From an uncultured Kiritimatiellota bacterium (GTDB taxonomy: Bacteria > Verrucomicrobiota > Kiritimatiellia > RFP12 > UBA1067), in NCBI GenBank assembly GCA_934621385.1, contig CAKTUI010000028.1:1-37093 (forward strand): DNA of 37,093 nt, in the 5' to 3' direction. Below, one piece after another: positions 1 through 6,024 of the stretch. The position numbers were made by a program, and so were the translations under genes. Position 1 is the first letter of the stretch. Every line of letters begins with the position of its first letter. The notes under the pieces were generated by a model. The model did not search any database, was not told the origin of the DNA, and saw nothing but the letters and a program-made list of their open reading frames with translations.

Positions 1-146
1 TTGAGTGTCGCGTATTTGGCAAATCAGAAACCGCCTGCTTATCTATCGGGTGTCGTTTCTATTTGACAAACTGGGGCACGCGAATTGACCGCCTCCCGAC
101 GGACAGGATGCCGCGCACTTTTCCCCTCTTAATAAGGAGTAGAAGC
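1..146. other. Left-edge intergenic sequence
   Basis: I see no supported gene here. A TTGACA-like hexamer lies at 63-68, but no convincing -10 follows at the right distance, so I do not call a promoter. A short open frame from base 1 stops at 64-66 and could be the tail of a gene outside the window, but 21 codons are too few to judge. Confidence 0.3.
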
Positions 147-300
147 AGGGGCGTTGCGCATCACGGAGCCGTCTGATGCGCACGACAGCGCGCTCTCGTG
201 CGCATCAGGACACATTCCTTCGGGCATTGGAGTACCTTCTAATGCCCATTAGAAATATTTCCTTCGGGCATTAGAATTTCGTCCGACGGGCATCGGAATT
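147..300. repeat. 22-bp-period palindrome array 1 (7 units)
   Basis: Seven consecutive 22-bp units are visible. Their central hexamers start at 155, 177, 199, 221, 243, 265 and 287, exactly 22 bp apart: TGCGCA three times, then CGGGCA, TGCCCA, CGGGCA, CGGGCA. The arms are palindromic to varying extents. The best unit is TCTAATG-CC-CATTAGA at 238-253. Units 2 and 3 are reverse complements of each other over 13 bp (173-185 and 196-208), giving a strong potential hairpin. The array lies just 3' of the GH36 gene (stop at 320). It is not CRISPR-like because there are no constant repeats with unrelated spacers. Similar arrays occur at 22246-22377 and 36853-36940. The 22-bp spacing, about two helical turns, would put all centres on one DNA face; a protein-binding role is inference. 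Confidence 0.75.
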
Positions 301-319
301 CCGCCGCGCCCGCTCCGCG

Positions 320-1918
320 TCACTCCCCGAGTGCCATCTTGACCCAGATGAAATCCAACTTCTCAACCCCCTCAACCGAGAGACGGCTCCCCTCCAGTGC
401 GCATTTGCCGCGCCCGCCAAGGACCTGCGGATTCGACGGCGTGCGGTTCTTCGGAAGATACGGCGACAAATCCAGCGAAAATTGTGTGCAATCACTCAAT
501 TCCCTAAAAAGCAACGCGTAGACGCTTGAACCGTCCGCCCCTTCCGTCACGAAGCCCGTCCACACGACACCGTCCGGCTTTTCGCCGACGGAATGCGTCC
601 AGCCGCCATGCAGATTGGCGCGTTCCCGCTTCCAGACCGAAACCAGCGGCCTCAGCTCGGCACGCCGCGCCTCCGAAAGGGCCGACGACTCAAACCAGCC
701 GAGCGGAGAGGAGAGCATCACGGTCGCAAAGAGCGTGTCGGCCCGCCACTGCGACGGTGCGAGCGGATCGTCCGCGTAAAGGTCGGCTCCCGCGTCCGGG
801 TTCGCAACCTCCATGCGCAAGCGCACGGGGTCGACGACTTGGGCAAGCGACCAGAAATTGCGCAGCGTGTGATGCGGCCAGTAGCGATGCCGCGTTGGAT
901 AGCGGTTCTCCACAAAAATCGTCCCCGCATCCATCAGCCCGAAGTACCCGGGGCGAATCTCGGCGGTTACGTCGAGGTCGATGACGATTTCACCATTTGA
1001 CTCGCGAATCAGACGGTCAAACAAGGCCCGCTGGTTCGCCAGAGCCTTTGCGCTCGTCGACTTCATCGAGTCAATCTTGAAGTAGGTAATGCCGTCCCGA
1101 TAATAGGCGAGGAGACGATCGGCATCCCGCGACCAATTCGCCGCGTCATTCGAGGAATCAGGACCATACCAAAGGCCCATCTTCAGTCCCCGCGCCCGCA
1201 GGGCGGACAGCAGGGGTGCGAACCCATTGGGAAAGCGCACCGAATCGGGGTCCCAGAAATTCGGATCCACCGCCCAGTATCCATTCCAAACCCCCTTGCC
1301 GTTCGCCAGCACCGAGTTCATGCTGCGGCCCTTCTGCCACCCGTCGTCAATCTCCACGACATCGACGCCCAGTTCTGCCGCGGCCTCGATCTCCTTCATC
1401 AGGAAGGCCTCGTTCACATGGGCGTCGCGGAAACCGCCGCCCCACGTATTGGAAAGGAAGAGTCCGTCGCGTCCTTCCTTATAGGGACGAATCTTCCGTT
1501 GCGCGGCATGAAGTGCCCGCGTCAGGCCAATCCGACCGCCCTCATAGGGGATAATGACAGACGGATAACCATTGGAGATGACCTCGAACGTGCGCCGGCG
1601 ACGAGGTCCACGGACGAGAAGATCCGCGTCTTTCGTCATTCGGGCGTGAGGTAACGGTGCCAAGCGCAAAAGTGCCGCGCCCCTCCCCGTCAGCGTTTCC
1701 TCAACGGACACGACATTCGCCGTAATCGCAAAGTCCTTCTCAATGGAAGAGAGCAACCACTCCCGGGTAAAGACGAGTTCGTCATGGTCATCCGTCCGAT
1801 CCATCAAGTCATAGGCGACAAGGCGGACATGTTCAGACGAAATCGGCAGATTCTCCGCCCGGACGGCGAGAGCACTCAACAAGACGGCCCCAAAAAGGCA
1901 ACTGGCGCATTTTTTCAT
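320..1918 (-). CDS. Secreted GH36-like alpha-galactosidase family protein
   Basis: A 532-residue predicted secreted glycoside hydrolase of clan GH-D type. The start is set at the ATG at 1918, which opens a classical signal peptide (MKKCASCLFGAVLLSALAVRA). The longer open frame upstream has no support. The (beta/alpha)8 core is recognisable from 'SNTWGGGFRDAHVNE', 'DVVEIDDGWQKG' and the nucleophile motif 'YFKIDS' (Asp283), as in GH36/GH27 enzymes. A likely acid/base Asp lies in the 'GLMDAGTIFVENRY' stretch. Expected role: release of alpha-linked galactose or a related sugar from oligo- or polysaccharides outside the cytoplasm. The exact substrate cannot be told. The gene is monocistronic, with an extended -10 only 6 nt upstream of the ATG and a GGAGG too far away (about 18 nt) to be a normal ribosome site, so the mRNA is probably leaderless. 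Confidence 0.8.
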   Translation of the reverse strand: MKKCASCLFGAVLLSALAVRAENLPISSEHVRLVAYDLMDRTDDHDELVFTREWLLSSIEKDFAITANVVSVEETLTGRGAALLRLAPLPHARMTKDADLLVRGPRRRRTFEVISNGYPSVIIPYEGGRIGLTRALHAAQRKIRPYKEGRDGLFLSNTWGGGFRDAHVNEAFLMKEIEAAAELGVDVVEIDDGWQKGRSMNSVLANGKGVWNGYWAVDPNFWDPDSVRFPNGFAPLLSALRARGLKMGLWYGPDSSNDAANWSRDADRLLAYYRDGITYFKIDSMKSTSAKALANQRALFDRLIRESNGEIVIDLDVTAEIRPGYFGLMDAGTIFVENRYPTRHRYWPHHTLRNFWSLAQVVDPVRLRMEVANPDAGADLYADDPLAPSQWRADTLFATVMLSSPLGWFESSALSEARRAELRPLVSVWKRERANLHGGWTHSVGEKPDGVVWTGFVTEGADGSSVYALLFRELSDCTQFSLDLSPYLPKNRTPSNPQVLGGRGKCALEGSRLSVEGVEKLDFIWVKMALGE

Positions 1919-1924
1919 GGCGGT

Positions 1925-1933
1925 ATTATAACA
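1925..1933 (-). promoter_or_regulatory. Extended -10 promoter of GH36 gene (leaderless)
   Basis: On the minus strand the sequence reads TGT-TATAAT and then ACCGCC directly before the ATG. The -10 hexamer ends 6 nt before the start codon, so transcription should begin at or next to the A of ATG. No convincing -35 was seen, which fits an extended -10 promoter. Confidence 0.65.
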
Positions 1934-2027
1934 TATCCTCCCAATCCACTGCGACTTGTGCACCACGACACGCGGCGAAAGTCCGGGCCCCTTGGGTGCC
2001 GCCGCCTAACGCGGCGTTCTGAACGCC

Positions 2028-2106
2028 TTGCCAACTGGAACTTTTGCGCGTTCTACCTGCAACTCGCGAAAGTTCCAGTTAGGACGCGCACGAGTTGCAG
2101 GCAGAA
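2028..2106. repeat. Interleaved inverted-repeat element (A-B-A'-B')
   Basis: Two long inverted repeats are interleaved rather than nested. Arm A at 2033-2044 (AACTGGAACTTT) pairs perfectly with A' at 2069-2080. Arm B at 2056-2066 (CCTGCAACTCG) pairs perfectly with B' at 2091-2101 and extends to 16 bp with one mismatch. B lies in the loop of A/A', and A' lies in the loop of B/B', so the RNA could form a pseudoknot or switch between hairpins. The element sits between the divergent GH36 gene and the gene at 2230. A further GGCGTTC/GAACGCC inverted repeat lies just before it. The function is unknown: it could be a mobile palindromic element or a structured RNA. Confidence 0.7.
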
Positions 2107-2210
2107 GACTGTTGAACGCGGCGAAAATGCGCCCTGCTTGCCATCCCATCAGATTTTACACTTTTCGCTCGCATTGCTTTTGAACTTATCCCCAAGCGCG
2201 GGTCAGAATG

Positions 2211-2219
2211 TGGTATAAT
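2211..2219 (+). promoter_or_regulatory. Extended -10 promoter of the 2230 gene
   Basis: TGG-TATAAT at 2211-2219 matches an extended -10 perfectly. The ATG follows 10 nt after the hexamer and there is no Shine-Dalgarno sequence between them, so the transcript should have almost no 5' leader. No good -35 lies 16-18 bp upstream. Confidence 0.65.
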
Positions 2220-2229
2220 CTCGCCTCTC

Positions 2230-3447
2230 ATGGCGTTTATTCGCACCATTCTCGCCTTTCTCCTGTCCGCCGGACTCCTCATTCCCGGCGGACACCTTTT
2301 CGCCGCGCATATCTCCGTCACGCTCGACACCGCCCTGACCAATGGGACGGACTGGGCCTATGGTCCCGGCGTTGCCATCAAGAAGGACGGTGGCCACCCC
2401 TACATTCGCGCCCAGGACGGCGGATTCATCACCTCCCCGACATTCGACCTTGCCATTACCTCCATTACCGTCGTCGCGTGGAACGCCAGCGAGAAGACAA
2501 AGCGAGAAGCCGAAATCGTGCCCGAAACATCCGTTGGGTTCGGCACGACACCGCCACGACCGCATGCACTGACGCTTTCCACCCTTCCCCAGTCCTACAC
2601 CTTCTTCTGGTCCCGAGAGAGCCTGGTTCAGTCCTTTACCATCCAATCCATCGAGAAAACCGGCAGCAGCGGCTCCATCAACTTCAGCACGATTGAGATT
2701 GACGGGCACCCCCTGACTCCGATGCCCACGGCACTCACCACCGCCAGCATCCGCCGCGACTCCTTCGTTGCCAAGTGGGAGAATGGACCAACCGTTCAGT
2801 CGAACCTCATCCATCTGCTCAAAAAGGAGGTAAAAACCTTCGATTCCGTTCAGGCGACTTCCTCCACCGCCGGCATTTCACCCGACCTTCTCGGACCAGG
2901 CTTCGGCGGCGAGAGCCTCTGCAGCGTTTCCAATGGCAACGGCATCGTCCAAATTGGGACGGGCAAGCGGCAGGGCTTTCTCTCCTATTCGGGAGTCTCA
3001 TCCTATGCCGGCCGCCATCTCGTCTGCACGGCACAACGACATCCCTATCAGGACGAGGGGAAGGTCATGCAAATTCAGTGGGTGCTGAACGGCTCGACGA
3101 ATGACATCGCCCGCGTCACCTTGGACGATTCCCCGATGGAATACTGGGTCGACCTCTCGTCCGTGCCCGACAACGCGGCACTTCTCCTGCACTCAACGCG
3201 CAAGACGAATGGGCGAATCCTCCTCTCCAGCTTTGGCTTCGCCAACACCATTACCACCCACCTTGTTCGCTCCGAGGGTGGCAAACGCGCCTGCCAGTTC
3301 CGTGTCCCTGGACTCTTGCCCCGAACGGACTACCTCTGGATGGTGACGGCCTTTTCGGACGATGCCATGGCCTCGGCTCCCTCAGCCTACCAAGCCGTTC
3401 GGACGACTGACCGTCCGCCCCCTGCTCTCGTCATCCGATTCCGTTAG
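2230..3447 (+). CDS. Secreted protein of unknown function
   Basis: A 405-residue protein I do not recognise. It starts with a clear signal peptide (residues 1 to about 26, ending AHLF-AA-like). What follows looks like all-beta domains. One N-terminal domain resembles a jelly-roll or carbohydrate-binding fold ('GGHPYIRAQDGGFITSP'). The segment from about residue 165 and the C-terminal stretch 'LLPRTDYLWMVTAFSDDA' have the character of fibronectin type III strands. There are no evident catalytic motifs and no C-terminal anchor. It is divergent from the GH36 gene and converges on the dsbD-like gene with only 19 bp between stop codons. A surface or extracellular binding role is plausible but unproven. 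Confidence 0.65.
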   Translation: MAFIRTILAFLLSAGLLIPGGHLFAAHISVTLDTALTNGTDWAYGPGVAIKKDGGHPYIRAQDGGFITSPTFDLAITSITVVAWNASEKTKREAEIVPETSVGFGTTPPRPHALTLSTLPQSYTFFWSRESLVQSFTIQSIEKTGSSGSINFSTIEIDGHPLTPMPTALTTASIRRDSFVAKWENGPTVQSNLIHLLKKEVKTFDSVQATSSTAGISPDLLGPGFGGESLCSVSNGNGIVQIGTGKRQGFLSYSGVSSYAGRHLVCTAQRHPYQDEGKVMQIQWVLNGSTNDIARVTLDDSPMEYWVDLSSVPDNAALLLHSTRKTNGRILLSSFGFANTITTHLVRSEGGKRACQFRVPGLLPRTDYLWMVTAFSDDAMASAPSAYQAVRTTDRPPPALVIRFR

Positions 3448-3466
3448 GCACACGACTCCTCGCCGC

Positions 3467-4600
3467 CTATTCGAAGATGACGAAGGCCGGCAACCCGAGG
3501 ATGGCATCGAATCCAGGCAATCGCCGCAGTTCAGCCATGTCCTCGGACTGCAGACGCACCACGGTAAAGCGTTTCAGTGCCTGCCGTACGCGAGCATCCG
3601 ACAGCGTCGTCCGTTCCATCGCGGCGCAATTCTTGCACCAGGTTGCCCAGCAATCCACCAAGATTGGACGCGGCAAATCCTTGAGAAGTGCCGCGAACTC
3701 AGTCGGTCGTGCGGCAATCGACCCATCCGCCCGCCGCCCGACAGTGCCCGACTTGTTCGCCGCGAATCCCACCCAGGCCAGATGCGCATACCAGACGGCA
3801 AAGCCCAGAACAACCACCGCGAACACCCGATTCACCACCTTCATCCACGCGCCCGGCTTCGGGAGCACACTCAGCCCCGCGCCGACAAACGGCCAGGGGA
3901 GGGCCATGCCAAGCCCCATGACGAAGGGCAACGCCAGAGCAAGGCGATTCCCTCCTGCAAAGAGTTCCGCCGTCAGCAGCAGGACGGCAATTAGCACAGG
4001 GGCCACGCAGGCTCCTGCCAAAACGGCGCTGAACGCCCCCATCAGGAACGCCCCGCCCCGCATACGCTTGCGAAAGCGCGAGAAATCGATGAAAAACACG
4101 TCCACGAGGGAAAGGGAGAGCAGGAGGAAAACTGCCGCGACCCCGACATTAAACCACGGATTCCCCTGGACTTCGCCGAACGCCACACCGCCGACGGCGG
4201 CCAAGACACCCAGCATCCCGTAGGCAACGGTTATGCCGAGTCCATACCAGACTCCCCGCATGGCGGACTTGCCAATGACGGCCAGGTTGACTGGTATCAT
4301 GGGCAAGACGCAGGGCGTCAGATTCATGGCGAACCCACCAAGGAGGATGAGCACCAAAGCCCACAGCCAATTCCCCTTCGCGGCAACGGACGAAATCACC
4401 GAAGCACTGGACGAAGGGAGTCCAGCCGATTCCGCCGCGCCCTTCGCCCCATCGAGGAAGGAAAGGAACGTTTCCACATCCATTGTCCCCTGGGCAAGAC
4501 GAATGGTCTCCGCGCCCATTTCCGCCGCGTCCGCCCACGCGATACCGCAAAGGGCAACCAGGCAGAAAAGGAGCATGAAGCGGCGCAGCATAGCGTTCAA
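3467..4600 (-). CDS. DsbD-like thiol:disulfide interchange protein, short form
   Basis: A 377-residue membrane protein that would move reducing equivalents from cytoplasmic thioredoxin to the periplasm. After a signal-like N-terminus comes the DsbD/CcdA-type membrane domain with its redox cysteines in 'LTPCVLP' (Cys97) and 'GACVAP' (Cys198). A C-terminal thioredoxin domain follows with the active site 'CWATWCKNC' (CKNC 322-325). Two things are odd. The usual N-terminal periplasmic alpha domain is absent. The thioredoxin domain ends at 'GLPAFVIFE', about 30 residues earlier than in full-length DsbD, right where the convergent gene ends. The ATG at 4600 lies 5 nt after the mrp-rdgB stop, so it is probably the last gene of the rho operon. 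Confidence 0.78.
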   Translation of the reverse strand: MNAMLRRFMLLFCLVALCGIAWADAAEMGAETIRLAQGTMDVETFLSFLDGAKGAAESAGLPSSSASVISSVAAKGNWLWALVLILLGGFAMNLTPCVLPMIPVNLAVIGKSAMRGVWYGLGITVAYGMLGVLAAVGGVAFGEVQGNPWFNVGVAAVFLLLSLSLVDVFFIDFSRFRKRMRGGAFLMGAFSAVLAGACVAPVLIAVLLLTAELFAGGNRLALALPFVMGLGMALPWPFVGAGLSVLPKPGAWMKVVNRVFAVVVLGFAVWYAHLAWVGFAANKSGTVGRRADGSIAARPTEFAALLKDLPRPILVDCWATWCKNCAAMERTTLSDARVRQALKRFTVVRLQSEDMAELRRLPGFDAILGLPAFVIFE

Positions 4601-4605
4601 CCTTC

Positions 4606-6003
4606 CTACGAAAAGTCAGACAGAATCTGCCGCGCCTTGGCGAGTGCAACGCCGCGATGCGAAATCTCATTCTTCTCTTCGGCCGAGAGATCGGCAAACG
4701 AGCGCGTATGCCCATCCGGAATGAAAAGCGGGTCGTACCCAAATCCCGCCGCACCAGACGGCTTCTCGGAAATGTGCCCGAAGCACCGTCCCTCCGCAAT
4801 GTGCTCACCGCCCCGTGGGTCAACGAGGGCAATGGCACACGTGAAATTCGCCCGTCGATCCGCCGCGCCCTGAAGATTCTTGAGCAGCAGCGCATTGTTC
4901 GCCGGCGTGTCGCTCGGCTCTCCCGCGTAGCGCGCACTGCGAACGCCGGGGGCACCCCCGAGGACGGCAACCTCCAGTCCGGAATCATCCGCCAGGCACC
5001 ACGCTCCCGGATGCCGCGCCGCAATGGCACGAACCTTGATGAGTGCATTGCCGGCAAAATCGGGTGCCGTTTCCTCCACCCCTTCCGGATTGTCGGGCAG
5101 AATGTCGAACTCGGGCAGAATCTGCGCAATCTCCCGCACCTTGTGCGCATTGTGCGTCGCCACATAGAGCTTGCGGCGCGGCGGAGAAATCCGATCCAAC
5201 AAGACATTGAGTTCGTCGACCGCAAGCGATTCCGCCGCACCCGTATCCATCAGCCGGGCAAAGTCCGGATTCATCGGCAGGCGCACAACCAGGGGGATGG
5301 AAAACTTCGCCGCCAGTTCTTCCGCATGCGAATTGCCAAAGACGGAGATTCTCTCGCCACAATGCGGACACGACAGATAACTCATGTTCTCCACGAGACC
5401 AAGGATGGGCTTCTTCATCATCTCCGCCAGCCGAACGGACTTCGCCACAATCATCTCCACCAGTTCCTGAGGAGACGAAACGACCACGATGCCCTCCACG
5501 GGAAGGGACTGGTAGACGGTGAGCGGCACATCCCCCGTCCCCGGCGGCATATCGACGAACAGAATGTCCAAATCGCCCCAATGCACATCGCTCCAGAACT
5601 GCTTGACAACACCGGCAATGACAGGACCGCGCCAGACGACAGGATCCGACGGATCCTTCATTAGCATATTCAGCGACATCACCCGAATGCCTCCCGTCGT
5701 CACCGACGGCTCGAAGCCGTCCTCACCCGACTGGACACCACCGACGATGCCAAACGCCTGGGGGATGGACGGCCCCGTAATGTCGGCATCAAGAATTCCG
5801 ACGCGAAGCCCCCGCCGTGCGGCACCAACGGCCAGGGCCGCCGTGACGAGGCTCTTGCCCACGCCCCCCTTGCCGCTGGCCACGGCAATGACCTTGCCGA
5901 TTCGCGAGGCCGCATTGGGTTTCGCGGCAAAAGCGCACGCCTCCTTGCGCTCATCACAGGACTTGCCGCACGCGGAACAATCATGGGAACAACTCTCAGA
6001 CAT
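4606..6003 (-). CDS. Mrp/Nbp35 Fe-S carrier ATPase fused to RdgB/HAM1 XTP pyrophosphatase
   Basis: A single 465-residue open frame joins two unrelated housekeeping enzymes. Residues 1-270 are Mrp/ApbC/Nbp35, the iron-sulfur cluster carrier ATPase. It has a Cys-rich N-terminus (Cys5, 9, 12, 16, 23), deviant Walker A 'SGKGGVGKS' (43-51), 'DMPPGTGD' (151-158) and the cluster motif CPHC (212-215). From about residue 278 a complete RdgB/HAM1 domain follows ('KLYVATHNAHKVREIA', 'LADDSGLEV', 'GAPGVRSARYAG', 'FGYDPLF', 'SHRGVALAK'). That enzyme removes dITP/XTP from the nucleotide pool. No stop or start codon separates the domains. A good ribosome site (AAAGGAG) precedes the ATG at 6003, and uvrA ends 21 nt upstream. 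The fusion could be real or hide a sequencing indel at the junction, but both halves look intact. Confidence 0.88.
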   Translation of the reverse strand: MSESCSHDCSACGKSCDERKEACAFAAKPNAASRIGKVIAVASGKGGVGKSLVTAALAVGAARRGLRVGILDADITGPSIPQAFGIVGGVQSGEDGFEPSVTTGGIRVMSLNMLMKDPSDPVVWRGPVIAGVVKQFWSDVHWGDLDILFVDMPPGTGDVPLTVYQSLPVEGIVVVSSPQELVEMIVAKSVRLAEMMKKPILGLVENMSYLSCPHCGERISVFGNSHAEELAAKFSIPLVVRLPMNPDFARLMDTGAAESLAVDELNVLLDRISPPRRKLYVATHNAHKVREIAQILPEFDILPDNPEGVEETAPDFAGNALIKVRAIAARHPGAWCLADDSGLEVAVLGGAPGVRSARYAGEPSDTPANNALLLKNLQGAADRRANFTCAIALVDPRGGEHIAEGRCFGHISEKPSGAAGFGYDPLFIPDGHTRSFADLSAEEKNEISHRGVALAKARQILSDFS

Positions 6004-6024
6004 CGACCAAACTCCTTTCCTTCC

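Noticed and set aside
173..208. 13-bp hairpin as terminator of the GH36 gene
   Set aside because: It lies more than 100 bp past the stop, lacks a T run and is explained by two inverse neighbouring units of the palindrome array.
147..300. Regular 22-bp array as a CRISPR array
   Set aside because: Units have no constant repeat with unrelated spacers; symmetry and phase are shared across the whole unit, the period is too short, and no cas genes are present.
2180..2185. TTGAAC as -35 for the 2230 promoter
   Set aside because: The spacer to TATAAT would be 28 bp, far outside the usable range.
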